Source: Sphingobium quisquiliarum P25
GTDB lineage: Bacteria; Pseudomonadota; Alphaproteobacteria; Sphingomonadales; Sphingomonadaceae
Direction: 5' to 3'
Assembly: GCF_000445065.1 (NCBI RefSeq)
Contig: NZ_ATHO01000109.1
Span: 34,463-98,462 of the forward strand
DNA: 64,000 bases
Shown in pieces: positions 45,290 through 54,636 of the stretch (positions within the stretch are counted from its first letter, which is position 1; each line of letters starts with the position of its first letter). A program made the position numbers and the translations under genes. The notes under the pieces are model-generated. The model was not told the DNA's origin and did not search any database. It worked only from the letters and a program-made list of their open reading frames with translations.

Positions 45290-45603
45290 TTGCGCTTCTG
45301 CGTGCGCTGTCAGGGCTCATCCTTTGGGCGGGCGCATTTTCGCTGATCTATGGTCTCCAAGGCCTTCTCTGCTCTCCGCAGGTGTCAGGCTGGACCAGCG
45401 CCCTTCGCTACGACGGGCGCGAGTTACTGATCGGTACTTGGCTGCTTTGCCTGGCTCTGCTGAGTTGGTTGACCTTGCGACTGTGGCGCGGCCGCACAAA
45501 GGAGTCCCTGCTTGAATGGCTCGGGCCGATCCTCGCGCTGACGGGGTTCGTCGCCACGCTTTTTACGGGGTTTCCTGTGGTTGTCGCGACCACATGTGCC
45601 TGA
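45286..45603 (+). CDS. Small membrane protein of the oxidase cluster
   Basis: 105 aa with three predicted helices (~1-27, ~48-66, ~77-99). The start overlaps the coxI-III stop as ATGA, so it is probably made together with the oxidase. It may be a small subunit IV-like component or assembly protein; no motif identifies it. It closes the operon. Confidence 0.7.
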   Translation: MIALLRALSGLILWAGAFSLIYGLQGLLCSPQVSGWTSALRYDGRELLIGTWLLCLALLSWLTLRLWRGRTKESLLEWLGPILALTGFVATLFTGFPVVVATTCA

Positions 45604-45635
45604 GTATGTCTGGGCGAGACATCGCTGGCGGACCG

Positions 45636-45872
45636 TGCCCGATCACGCTCCATGAAGCCGGTCTGTCGCGCATCGCGGTATTGGAGGATGTCGGCATCGG
45701 CTACTTCATGGAGTCTGACGTACGCGAAGACATCGAAGCAGGGCGTCTCGTTCGCGTTCTGGAAGACTGGACCCCGCCGCTGATGCCTTGGTGCCTCTAC
45801 TATCCCAGCAGACGAAACCCATCGGCTGCTTTCAAGGCACTGATCGGCATGGCACGGCAGATCGCTGGATGA
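45636..45872 (+). pseudogene. C-terminal fragment of a LysR-type regulator
   Basis: The frame reads [20 protein letters not shown], then [10 protein letters not shown] and [17 protein letters not shown], the usual end of the effector domain of LysR-type regulators acting on efflux or glutathione genes. The HTH and most of the effector domain are absent. It begins just after the oxidase operon and is followed by other fragments. Confidence 0.82.
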
Positions 45873-45920
45873 CGGTAAGCTGGGCGTATCGCTCTATGGT
45901 AATTTTGGAATCGGCTCGCG

Positions 45921-46434
45921 ATGACGGACAAGACTGCACCTGCCTTGCTTAAAGACATTCTTGGTCTGCAGACGCTGACCATTATCGCCGATGTTGGAGC
46001 ATCAGTATCATCCCGCTTCGATCGCGGTGGCTTTCTTGGGACCGCGTCAGATGGGCTCAATACGCTGTCGATCATGGAGCGCGTGCGCCGTATCGCTGAC
46101 GCCCTCCATGCCGCACTACCTGCCCGATATGTGGACGCGCTCGAGATCATCCGCGCCATGGCGCCACAACTCACTCATGGCTTGCAGGCGGTCGCTGTCA
46201 CCGAGTTCCTGGCGCGATATGGGCTTGGCGATTTCGACAAATTTATGAATGCGCTTGCCGATCTGACCCGCTTTGGGTCCGCAGAATTCGCCATTCGTCC
46301 GTTTCTGGCTCAAGATGCCGGACAAACCCTTGCCGTGATGGAAGGGTGGACCAGCCATGCGGACGAGCACGTCCGCAGGCTTGCCAGCGAGGGCAGCAGG
46401 CCAAGGTTACCATGGGCAGCGCGCATCGGCTCGG
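45921..46434 (+). pseudogene. 5' fragment of a DNA alkylation repair (AlkC/AlkD-like HEAT-repeat) gene
   Basis: Residues 1-~170 read as a HEAT-repeat protein ending in WTSHADEHVRRLASEGSRPR, LPWAARIG, the marker of AlkC-type DNA alkylation repair proteins. The homology stops near 46434, where an IS6-family transposase remnant begins in the same reading frame. No second half of the repair gene is found downstream, so the insertion was followed by deletion. Confidence 0.75.
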
Positions 46435-46439
46435 CCTCT

Positions 46440-47231
46440 CCGAGCAACCCTCGCCACCACAGTGTAGGGCGAGCCACCCTCGCCACAGAGCGGACATACG
46501 GTCTTACGATTATCCGGCTGGCGGTGATGATGTACGTGCGCTTTCCACTTAGCCTGCGCAATGTGGAGGAACTGCTCTTCGAGCGCGGCATCGACATCAG
46601 CTACGAGACTGTCCGCTACTGGTGGAACAGGTTCGGTCCGCTGTTCGCGGCCGACATCCGCAGCACCGGATCAGCCGCATGCGAGGCTTCCAACACTGGC
46701 GCTGGCATCTTGACGAGATGTACGTGAAGGTAAATGGCGAGATGGTCTACCTCTGGCGCGCCGTCGATCAGGAAGGCGAGATCCTGGAGAGTTATGTCAC
46801 CAAATCCCGCGACAAAACAGCCGCCTTGGCCTTTATGAAGAAGGTGCTGAAGCGTCATGGATCGCCTGAAGCGATCACCACTGATGGCCTCCGCTCCTAT
46901 GGCGCCGCAATGGGCGAGCTCGGCAATCGGGCAAAGCAGGAGGTGGGTCGCTGGGCGAACAACCGGGCCGAGAACAGTCACCTCCCTTTTCGACGACGAG
47001 AGCGGGCGATGCTGCGCTTCAGGCAAATCAGAGCGCTTCAGAAATTCGCGTCCGTTCATGCCAACGTCCACAACCACTTCTCACTGGAACGCCACCTCAT
47101 TGATCGACAGACCTACAAGGAGAGACGCTCGGCTGCCTTAGCGGAGTGGCAGTCTCTCATGAACTGAATCTTTTCGCTCGCGATGCGAAGTGCATCGTGT
47201 GGAGAGCGGTTCGCCTTTGTCTGACAGCACC
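46440..47231 (+). mobile_element. IS6-family insertion sequence remnant
   Basis: Inserted in the repair gene. It contains the transposase at about 46510-47167. The right end may be the stretch TTTGTCTGACAGCACCGCC at about 47215-47233, read on the reverse strand as a GGCGGTGCTG terminal repeat. A matching left repeat was not found near 46440, so the left end is probably lost. Two copies of ACCCTCGCCAC occur near 46446-46490. Confidence 0.55.
46507..47167 (+). pseudogene. IS6-family transposase, frameshifted
   Basis: IS6 transposase (DDE) in two frames. The first reads MMYVRFPLSLRNVEELLFER and YETVRYWWNRFGPLFAADIR up to about 46660; the second continues from about 46665 with ISRMRGFQHWRWHLDEMYVK. 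Catalytic residues remain: Asp in HLDEMYVK, Asp in TTDGLRSY and Glu in RAENSHLP. One base appears missing at 46661-46667 (within GCAGCACCGG). It is probably inactive unless ribosomes shift frame there. Normal IS6 transposases have about 230-240 residues. Confidence 0.8.
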
Positions 47232-47380
47232 GCCATTTTTCCCGTTGAAGTATCGATTTGATCGAATTTCGGTACAACGAAGGCGCTCGCCCAACGTGCT
47301 TTTTTGCAGGGATGGAGTTTAGGCGCGACAAGAGCCGCGCCCTCACCTGATTTCGGACGACCGCGCTTCCCCGGACGAAT

Positions 47381-47426
47381 CCCGCAAGAGTTTGCGGGCG
47401 CCGTATCCCATCGGATTGGCGCCCGC
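47381..47426 (-). terminator. Candidate terminator or attenuator with overlapping hairpins downstream of the phosphatase gene
   Basis: A perfect 9-bp inverted repeat, GCGGGCGCC (47394-47402) and GGCGCCCGC (47418-47426), lies just beyond the phosphatase stop. It shares bases with a second hairpin CCCGCAA (47381-47387)/TTGCGGG (47392-47398). They cannot form together. No T-run follows, so a simple rho-independent terminator is not certain. Confidence 0.45.
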
Positions 47427-47432
47427 CCATGC

Positions 47433-48296
47433 CTATTCCGTGTAACGCTGCCGCAGACGGGCGAGTTCGGTCCGTCCGAGTCCCAGCCTGTCCCGCAAGT
47501 AGCCCTTCGCACCGCCGGGATGGGCGTCGATCACGCGGAACACGGCTTCGATATAGCTGCGATCGACGCCCGTCAGCGCTTGCAGCACTTGCGGAGGCAG
47601 CTTGCTCCATGCCTGCATTGCAGCGCCGTCACCCACGACCGCCTTCTTGGGATCGAAATAGCGGTTGCTGAGGAGATAATCCTCCACCACCGTTTCGCGG
47701 GGGACATCGAGCGCCGTCAGGATCAGCGCAGCGGCGACGCCGGTGCGGTCCTTGCCCGCGGAACAGTTGAACGCCAGCGGCACGTGCCCGGCCAGCAACT
47801 GTTCGAACATGCGGCGATACTGGCCGTTGAACTGTTCCAGGATGCGCGGATAGCTTGACGCCATGGCCGCACGGGCCTGCTCGCCCGTCCAGCCAGCCGC
47901 ATTGCTGAAGTCGAGCCCGGCCATGTCCATCCTGTAATCGTCGGCGAGGATCTTGGGCGTCATATTGCCGGGCCAGCGGACTGGCGCGGCATTGCGCTCC
48001 TGCGTGCTGCGGAAATCGCAGACGGTCCTGATGCCGAGCTTGCCGAGATAGGCGAAATCTGTTGGCATCAGGCCATTCATCGCGCCCGAACGGAACAGGA
48101 CGCCCCAGCGAACGGTGCGCCCATCGCGCGTGCGATAGCCGCCGAGGTCACGAAAATTCTGGCCGCCCTGGAGCGGCAGGAGGCGGCTGTGCGCCTCCTG
48201 AACGGCGGGCGACTGGGGCGCGGCCTGCCACGCCAGAGCAGCCCCCGATGCAGTGAATGCGAGCGCGCCCGCGATGATGAGTTTGCGGATGGTCAT
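47433..48296 (-). CDS. Exported tyrosine-protein phosphatase (Y_phosphatase3 family)
   Basis: 287 aa with a signal peptide (residues 1-~23, ending ALAWQA). The catalytic loop CSAGKDRTGVA near residues 178-188 has the Cys-x5-Arg motif; an earlier NFRDLGGYRTRDGR (47-60) and LFRSGAMNGL are typical of the MptpB-like/lipid and tyrosine phosphatases. It lies 14 bases downstream of the TonB receptor gene on the same strand, so both are probably co-transcribed. Periplasmic role inferred from the signal peptide; substrate unknown. Confidence 0.85.
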   Translation of the reverse strand: MTIRKLIIAGALAFTASGAALAWQAAPQSPAVQEAHSRLLPLQGGQNFRDLGGYRTRDGRTVRWGVLFRSGAMNGLMPTDFAYLGKLGIRTVCDFRSTQERNAAPVRWPGNMTPKILADDYRMDMAGLDFSNAAGWTGEQARAAMASSYPRILEQFNGQYRRMFEQLLAGHVPLAFNCSAGKDRTGVAAALILTALDVPRETVVEDYLLSNRYFDPKKAVVGDGAAMQAWSKLPPQVLQALTGVDRSYIEAVFRVIDAHPGGAKGYLRDRLGLGRTELARLRQRYTE

Positions 48297-48310
48297 CTCT
48301 ATCCTCCCGG

Positions 48311-50611
48311 TCAGAAGCGCAGCGTGCCGTCGATGCCGAAGGTGCGCGGCTCGTTGAAAATCCCATACTCGCCCGCCACGGAATAGGCCGCCCGGCTGCG
48401 GTAAAAGACATGCTGTTCGTTGAAGAGGTTGCGCGACCAGAGCGCGAGTTCCAGCTTCGCGCCCCGGCTGAGGCCGATTCCGGCCAGCGCTAGGCGGCCA
48501 TTGACGATGAAGGATTTGTCCGAAAGCGTATCCTCCCCTGCGACCGCGTGAAAGCGCGACGCAGCATTGGCGTCGAGATGCATGCGCAGTTCGGTTTCTC
48601 CGGCCAGCGGCAGGGTGTAGTCGATCGCGGCGCTGCCGGCATGTTTGGGCGTGCTGGTCACGTAAATGGTCTGGCGCGGCGACCCTGCGGGCAGGAACGG
48701 ATTGACGGACTGGGGAAGCCTGGCATCGGTATAGGCATAGCTTGCCGACAGGGTTAGGCCGGGAAGCGGGGCCAGCGACGCGTCAACCTCGATACCCTTG
48801 ATCCTGCCATGTCCGGGCGCGTTCAGGGTTTCCGTGGTGGTGCGGTTGGTTCCGGTATTGGGCGCATAGAAGTCGATCTGGATATCGGTATAGCGGGTCG
48901 TATAGGCGGCGATATTGAACCGTCCGCGCCGGTCCCAGAAGCTGGTCTTGAGACCGGCTTCGAAGGTCGAGACCTTTTCCGGGCCATAGGCGCGGTAAGT
49001 CAGCGACCGCGAGTTGGCGCCACCGGCGCGGTAGGCGGTCCCCCATTTGCCGTAGAGCTGCACATCCCTGCTGGGGTCGAACGTCACAGTCACCTGCGGA
49101 TCGAAATGATCCTTGGAGAAGGTGAAGCTGTAGGGCGTATCCGCGCCGTTGACCTTGTAGAGGCGGCCGCTTTTCTTGTCGTGCGTGAAACGCCCGCCCA
49201 GCGTCAGGCGCAGCATGTCGTCAAGCACGGGCGGGTTCCAGCTCGCCTGCCCATAAACGGCATAGCTGTCCGCTTTCGCCGTGCTGGCGCGGTCCGGGAA
49301 TGGCGCCCTGGCTCCGGCCTCCAGCGACGGCAACGGCGTTGCCACGGTGCCATCCGCGTTCCAGCGCATGGTGTTGGGGCTCCAGGCGTCGTCGTCACCG
49401 GATTCATGATAATAAAAGAGGCCCGCCACATATTGCAGCCGGCCGGCATCACCCACCAGCTGGAATTCCTGGCTATATTGTTCCTGCCTCATCGAGGCGA
49501 GGCTGTAACGGGCGAAGGTGGCGTTGGGCTGGAAAACGGTGCCCGCATGCGCGCCGATGCCATTGTCCCACTGGTCCTGCTCCAGATGCCGGTAGGCGCT
49601 GATCGATCGCAGTTCAGCCGCGTCCGATACCTTCCACTTGAGATGGAGGCTGACGCCGTAGGTCTCTCCGACATTTTCCCGCTGCGGCACGCCGATATCA
49701 GCGGTCTTCGCCCGATCAGGCTGCACCTTGACGAGCGGCGCGAGCGGATAGGCCGTGGGGCTGAGGTTCAGCAGTTGAACATAATAAGGCGTGGTCACGT
49801 CATAGCTGTAGTCTGCATCGATCTGCGCGCTGAAATCGGCGCTCGGCTCCCAAAGCGCCGCGCCATGCACGCCCCGGCGATCGAACCGGTTGAAATCGTC
49901 GGCGCCTTCGAGCCTGTTTTCCACCACGCCGTCACGCTTCAGGAACACCGCGTCGAACTTGAGCGCGATATTGGCGAAGGAAGGAAGATCCAGATGGGTC
50001 TCGCTTGAATAGCCGTTATAGTTGCGAAGGCCCAGCGTCTGGCGCAGTCCGAATTCACCCGATGGTTTCTTCGAGACGATGCTGACAGCGCCGCCGACGG
50101 AGTTGCGGCCGAACAATGTGCCCTGCGGGCCCTTGAGCACCTCGATCCGTTCGATATCCATCAGCGCCATGCCCAGCCCCTGCGCGCGGCCCAGATAGAC
50201 GCCGTCGATATAGACGCCGATGCCCGCATCGCGGCTGGGCTGATTGGAATCGCCGCCGGTGATGCCGCGGATGCCGACGGACAGCGCCGAATTGCGCGTG
50301 AAGTTCGGCCCGATCCGCAGTGACGGAACAGCGCCGTCCTGCAAATCGAGAAGGCTCTGGACATGGCGGTTGGCGAGCGCCTGTTCGCCCAGAACGGAGA
50401 TCGAGATCGGAGTCTTTTGCAGGTTGGTTTCCCGCTTTTCGGCAGTGACCACGATCTCGTCGAGCCCCCCAGCCCCGGTTTCATCCGCGACCAGCCTGGC
50501 GTCCGGCGCGGCCTGCATCTGAGCATGGGCAGCGATCGGGCAGAGCAGCATGCCCATCGCCGTCCCGGTCAGCATCCATCCATGCGGCAGCTTCAGTTTA
50601 TTCGGTTTCAC
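48311..50611 (-). CDS. TonB-dependent outer-membrane receptor
   Basis: 766 aa from the GTG at 50611, which has GGAAAGGGG upstream; no ATG gives a whole signal peptide. The signal peptide ends CPIAAHAQ. The plug has DEIVVTAEKRETNLQKTPIS and the EVLKGPQGTLFGRNSVGGAV box; the barrel ends with RTFGIDGTLRF (terminal Phe). It is of the family that dominates sphingomonad genomes and takes up large or poorly soluble substrates. It is divergent from a double TetR regulator gene and followed by a phosphatase. Substrate cannot be read. Confidence 0.9.
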   Translation of the reverse strand: MKPNKLKLPHGWMLTGTAMGMLLCPIAAHAQMQAAPDARLVADETGAGGLDEIVVTAEKRETNLQKTPISISVLGEQALANRHVQSLLDLQDGAVPSLRIGPNFTRNSALSVGIRGITGGDSNQPSRDAGIGVYIDGVYLGRAQGLGMALMDIERIEVLKGPQGTLFGRNSVGGAVSIVSKKPSGEFGLRQTLGLRNYNGYSSETHLDLPSFANIALKFDAVFLKRDGVVENRLEGADDFNRFDRRGVHGAALWEPSADFSAQIDADYSYDVTTPYYVQLLNLSPTAYPLAPLVKVQPDRAKTADIGVPQRENVGETYGVSLHLKWKVSDAAELRSISAYRHLEQDQWDNGIGAHAGTVFQPNATFARYSLASMRQEQYSQEFQLVGDAGRLQYVAGLFYYHESGDDDAWSPNTMRWNADGTVATPLPSLEAGARAPFPDRASTAKADSYAVYGQASWNPPVLDDMLRLTLGGRFTHDKKSGRLYKVNGADTPYSFTFSKDHFDPQVTVTFDPSRDVQLYGKWGTAYRAGGANSRSLTYRAYGPEKVSTFEAGLKTSFWDRRGRFNIAAYTTRYTDIQIDFYAPNTGTNRTTTETLNAPGHGRIKGIEVDASLAPLPGLTLSASYAYTDARLPQSVNPFLPAGSPRQTIYVTSTPKHAGSAAIDYTLPLAGETELRMHLDANAASRFHAVAGEDTLSDKSFIVNGRLALAGIGLSRGAKLELALWSRNLFNEQHVFYRSRAAYSVAGEYGIFNEPRTFGIDGTLRF

Positions 50612-50727
50612 GATAGCCCCTTTCCGTTGAGTCGCGGCGGAAATAGGCCGTTTGTATGTAATAGATGTGACACTTGTATCTTGCGCTTTCTGCGGCAAAA
50701 TGGGGTCGAAGCCGAAGGAGCAGGAAG

Positions 50728-51930
50728 ATGCCGAACACCAGTAGAGAAGCCGCAAAAGCGCCGGAAAGGCTGGTAAGTTCGGTGCTGTCTGCGTGGGAGG
50801 GGGATGGCGCGGAAGCGATTTCCGCCCGTATGCTGGCGTCGGCAGCAGGCCTCCCCGTGTCTGCGATCCACTATCACTTCGGTGGATTAGGACAATTGTT
50901 GGACGCAGCGCAGGCAGATGCCATCGCTTCTGCCCGCGCATGGTGCGAAGCGCAGCAGGAAGCGATCGGCAAGGCCGCCATATCGCCGGACATGCTGGGA
51001 CCGCTGCTGGCCTGCCTCATCGATGATTGGTGCGAAATGCAGCGCGGTCTGGCCTTCGCTTGGCGTGAGGGGCAGCTGATGGCGCTGCGCGATCCTGATC
51101 GCTGCTGGGCGGCCAGGCAGTGGGACCAGATGTGGCAGGCATTTTTCGATCAGTTGTGCGCAGGGATGGGCCTTTCGGAATTCGCGACGCTGACCGCCTG
51201 GTTCTTTGACGGGGCCAGCGGGCTGCATATACTGCGATGGCGCCGTCCGCTTGATCGTTCGGCGCTGGAAGAACTCTGCAATGGCTGGGCGGCCTGGCTT
51301 GGCGGAAAGCTTGCGCCGCAGGGCGGTTGGTTCGACACGGGGCAGAGAGACGCGCAGATGCTCGCCGCGACGCCGGAGCCGTCCGATAGCGTTGCCGAAA
51401 CCATCGCCAACGCCGCCGCGCAGGTGGTCGCGGAAAGCGGCGTAACAGCGCTGACCCATCGTGCCGTTGCCGCCGCGGCGAACGTTACGCTCGGTACGGT
51501 CTCCTATAAATTCCGCACGAGCGCCGACCTTATGCGCGCCGCATTCGACGGCATATACCGGCGAATGCAATCGCGCTCTCCCGTCCGGCTGGGCGAGAGC
51601 GCGGCGATGACCATGGAAGAGGTCGCCGCCCTGGCCGAGCAGGGCGCGCCAAGCCGCGCCGACATGCTCGGTTCGGGCGAGCTTTGCATCGCCACCGCGC
51701 GCAATCCGGCGTTCCAACCCTTCGCAGCGCAGTTGCGCTATCTGCGCGGCCGGGGTTCGGCGCGCATCCTTGAACGCGCGCTGGGCCGCGATCAGGCCAT
51801 TTCGCCGGTCGACGGCGCGATCCTCTCCGCGGTTCTGGGCGGCCGGGGACAGGCATGCAACAGCACCGGCCGGGCATCGCCAGGCGATCTCGCGCCGCTG
51901 ATCCAGCGGCTCGCCTCTGGCCGGACCTGA
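50728..51930 (+). CDS. Regulator with two fused TetR-type units
   Basis: 400 aa from the ATG at 50728, which has AAGGAG upstream. Two complete-looking TetR units occur in one chain. The first has its HTH at ~28-52 (SARMLASAAGLPVSAIHYHF), the second at ~238-262 (LTHRAVAAAANVTLGTVSYKF), each followed by a helical ligand-type domain. A single polypeptide could thus bind as a pseudo-dimer. It is divergent from the TonB receptor with 116 bases between, and 45 bases upstream of an MFS transporter, so it probably controls both. Ordinary TetR proteins have about 200 residues. Confidence 0.82.
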   Translation: MPNTSREAAKAPERLVSSVLSAWEGDGAEAISARMLASAAGLPVSAIHYHFGGLGQLLDAAQADAIASARAWCEAQQEAIGKAAISPDMLGPLLACLIDDWCEMQRGLAFAWREGQLMALRDPDRCWAARQWDQMWQAFFDQLCAGMGLSEFATLTAWFFDGASGLHILRWRRPLDRSALEELCNGWAAWLGGKLAPQGGWFDTGQRDAQMLAATPEPSDSVAETIANAAAQVVAESGVTALTHRAVAAAANVTLGTVSYKFRTSADLMRAAFDGIYRRMQSRSPVRLGESAAMTMEEVAALAEQGAPSRADMLGSGELCIATARNPAFQPFAAQLRYLRGRGSARILERALGRDQAISPVDGAILSAVLGGRGQACNSTGRASPGDLAPLIQRLASGRT

Positions 51931-51975
51931 CCGGCCCGGCCGTCATGTGGATGTCAACACCTCGTCGCAAAGGGG

Positions 51976-53349
51976 ATGCGAAGGGGGACCAAGCATTTGC
52001 GCGCCCAGCCGCACATCCACACCAGTCTCTGGAGGCTCGCCGCCTTTTCATCGCCCATGGTCGGGGTGCAGGCGTTCGAAATCGCTTGGCGAGTCTATCT
52101 GCCAGCCTATATCGCCACGGCATACGGGCTTTCGCTTGCCGCCACCGGCTTTCTCATCATGGCGCTGCGGCTGTTCGACAGCGTGATCGACCCCGTCATC
52201 GCATGGGCCAGCGATCGCTTTCCCACGCGCTTCGGACATCGGCGTCCCTGGATGGCCGCAGGGCTCGTGCCGGTCCTGATCGGCATTCCGGGCGTATTCT
52301 TTGGCTGGCCGGGGAGCAGCATCATCTCGCTGGCGGCCTTTTCGCTGCTCGCCCATCTTGGCTATATGATGCTGGTGACCCCGCATGGCGGCTGGGCGCT
52401 TGAACTCGGCGCGGACCCTGCCGCGCGGCTGCGCATCATCGCCGCCAAGACATGGTTCGGGATCGCCGGGGCCATCCTGGTCCCGATCGTGCCCGCCCTG
52501 CTGGAGCGGGGCTTCGGCATCGGACGCGAGGGGCAGGTCGCGGCGCTTGGCGTCCTCATCATGCTGTTCCTTCCCTTCGCGGTGCTGCTGGTCCTGACCA
52601 ATATAGCCGAACCGCGGTTGCAGAGCGCGGATGTGGCCCAGGCCGCCAATCCCCTGCGCCTGTTCGCACGCATCCTTCGCACGCCGGCGATGCTTCCTGT
52701 CCTTTTGCTCTATCTTTGCTCCGGCTTCGCGGAGGCGGCCGCTTCCGCCGTCTTCCTCTTTTTCATCGATGACGCGCTTGGCCTCAAAGGGTGGGGAAGC
52801 ACGCTGATCGTCGTCCAGGCCGTCCTTGCGCTTGCCACCCTTCCCTTCTGGAGCGCCGTGAGCGAACGCATCGGCCGCCGCAGGCTGCTGATGACGGGTT
52901 ATGGCTGGAATGCCGCAATGGCCCTGGCAGCCTTGGCCATTCCCGCCGCCAGTCTCGGCGGAGCGGTGGCTTTCGTGGTCCTGCGCGGGCTTTTCGCGGG
53001 GATCGATTTCCTGTTCCTGCGCGCCATTGTGGCCGGCATGGTCCGCGCCTCGGCCGATGCCGGGGTGCGAAATGGCGCCAGCTTCTATGCGGTCAGCAAT
53101 ATCACACTGAAATTCGCATTCGGCATCGGCGCGTTCGCATCGCTCTCCCTGATCGGGCTGCTCCCGGCCTCTTGGGTGGCGGCCGGTATGGACGATGGCG
53201 CAGCCGTCCGGCTGTCCTATGCGCTCCCCTCAGGGATGGCCGGGCTGCTGGCGCTTCTGATTTTGTGGCGCTGCTATGATGCTGACGGGTCCGGCGAGCC
53301 TGAGGTCCGCGCCTCCCCGGATCGATCCGGTCCAGCATTCATCGGATAA
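51976..53349 (+). CDS. GPH-type MFS transporter (sugar/glycoside:cation symporter-like)
   Basis: 457 aa with twelve predicted helices. The loop motif DPVIAWASDRFPTRFGHRRP (~70-89) is that of the glycoside-pentoside-hexuronide (GPH/MFS_2) family. SDRFPTRFGHRRPW resembles the family's cytoplasmic loop 2-3. The N-terminal ~18 residues are basic. It follows the double TetR gene by 45 bases on the same strand and probably transports the substrate or product linked with the TonB receptor. Confidence 0.85.
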   Translation: MRRGTKHLRAQPHIHTSLWRLAAFSSPMVGVQAFEIAWRVYLPAYIATAYGLSLAATGFLIMALRLFDSVIDPVIAWASDRFPTRFGHRRPWMAAGLVPVLIGIPGVFFGWPGSSIISLAAFSLLAHLGYMMLVTPHGGWALELGADPAARLRIIAAKTWFGIAGAILVPIVPALLERGFGIGREGQVAALGVLIMLFLPFAVLLVLTNIAEPRLQSADVAQAANPLRLFARILRTPAMLPVLLLYLCSGFAEAAASAVFLFFIDDALGLKGWGSTLIVVQAVLALATLPFWSAVSERIGRRRLLMTGYGWNAAMALAALAIPAASLGGAVAFVVLRGLFAGIDFLFLRAIVAGMVRASADAGVRNGASFYAVSNITLKFAFGIGAFASLSLIGLLPASWVAAGMDDGAAVRLSYALPSGMAGLLALLILWRCYDADGSGEPEVRASPDRSGPAFIG

Positions 53350-53431
53350 GCGATCCGGCGAACAAGCCACTTCCGAACGGCTCAGGTTCGATGATCGGGA
53401 ATGTTCGCCATCGGCTGCAAACCCTTCCATG

Positions 53432-53857
53432 TCATTGCGCGATCCGGGTCCATTGCTGCGACCGGCATCCGACGCGGCCGAGGAGACACCCCCTCCCGAT
53501 CAGCGTGTCATCGTCGATGATGCTGACCGTTCCTGAGAAGGTTTTGCCGATATCGGGCACGAAGACCCGGCCCCGCCAGACGCCGGGCCGTTCCTGCACG
53601 AAATCCCGGAACAGCCGCAACCCCACGAGAGGATCGGTGCCGCCGCGCCGGGCATCGTTCTTTGCCTTGTCATTCGCCCACACGACCACCCCGCACATGC
53701 GCTCGCCGCACGGTTCAGCGCGGACATGAACGCTGCCGGACGGATTTCGCCAGATGCCGAAGGATCGGTCCTGCGCGGCGAGGCTGGCGGGTGACACAAG
53801 CAAAACGCAGGAAACTGCGGCGCAGATGTAGGCAAGGGATGTTCGCGTAAACGGCAT
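53432..53857 (-). CDS. DUF2147 exported protein
   Basis: 141 aa from the ATG at 53857. The signal peptide covers ~1-28 (ending SLAAQ). The DUF2147 fold is visible: SFGIWRNPSGSVHVRAEPCGERMCG (with WANDKAK), and a C-terminal half with FVPDIGKTFSGTVSIIDDDTLIGRGCLLGRVGC. Two Cys pairs are present. Members are secreted beta-sandwich proteins of unknown function. A further 50 in-frame residues upstream are not plausible. Confidence 0.78.
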   Translation of the reverse strand: MPFTRTSLAYICAAVSCVLLVSPASLAAQDRSFGIWRNPSGSVHVRAEPCGERMCGVVVWANDKAKNDARRGGTDPLVGLRLFRDFVQERPGVWRGRVFVPDIGKTFSGTVSIIDDDTLIGRGCLLGRVGCRSQQWTRIAQ

Positions 53858-54078
53858 GAACGACCTCATGGCTGGTTCGAAGACCTCTTTCCGCGCACCC
53901 GCAGCGAAGCGCTCCGGTTCAAGGATCTTCCTCGCGAAGGAACTTCCCCTCGCTCCCCTGCGCAATCTCAGGCCATTGTTCCAATCGTGCAACGAAATCG
54001 CAACCATGCCACGGCGAAAAACATGCGCCGGATTACCGCAACCGCCGGAAATTGCGGCCGTGGAAATGCGTTTTCCCG

Positions 54079-54534
54079 TTAAATTTGTTTCTTGGCTTCA
54101 ATTCGGGCGAGGCTGACTGTAAATCCGCAGCGCTCGGCCGTGTCGAGGTTGAACTCCTGATATCGCCCGAACAAGCCCCCCAGATGCTGGTCGATCTCGC
54201 CTTGCGTATAATCAAGAGAGTGCACGCTATTGTAGCCGTGCTTGATTGCGCGATCCATCGCGGCCTGCCCATCAGAGACGTTGAAAAAGACATTCATCAC
54301 GCCTTCTCCGTGAGCCGCAAGGAAGCCGGAGACCGCGCTGCTGTCTTCTCGGCCGGGTAGTGGTGCGCACAGTTCGATCCCGGCGTCCCACGCGATCGAC
54401 ACGGCTATGCCGAACGGTTCGCCAGTCCAATGCGCGTCCAGGAAAGTGGCCCCAAGCAGGTCATGATATTTCTTCTTGGCGCTTTCCAGATCGTGGACGG
54501 CGATCATTATGCGATTTATTCCATTGACGGCCAT
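54079..54534 (-). CDS. VOC-superfamily (glyoxalase/bleomycin resistance) protein
   Basis: 151 aa from the ATG at 54534. A pair of beta-alpha-beta-beta-beta units is seen; the first begins INRIMIAVHDLESAKKKYHDLLG, the second around NVFFNVSDGQAAMDRAIKHG. A metal-ligand His/Glu pattern (AVH near residue 13, and EFNLDTAE near 133) fits metal-dependent members. Probably a lyase or dioxygenase-related enzyme in the same catabolic region. It is followed on the plus side of transcription by a gap of 221 bases; the short C-terminus ends in KKQI. Confidence 0.75.
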   Translation of the reverse strand: MAVNGINRIMIAVHDLESAKKKYHDLLGATFLDAHWTGEPFGIAVSIAWDAGIELCAPLPGREDSSAVSGFLAAHGEGVMNVFFNVSDGQAAMDRAIKHGYNSVHSLDYTQGEIDQHLGGLFGRYQEFNLDTAERCGFTVSLARIEAKKQI

Positions 54535-54636
54535 CAGCGCCCCCAGATGATAAATTCTTGACGAACCACCACCAGGTGGCAGCCATGAGCTAAGCGGCAA
54601 TCCTCACGTCAACCTTTGCCGGCTAAGCCTGGCTGG

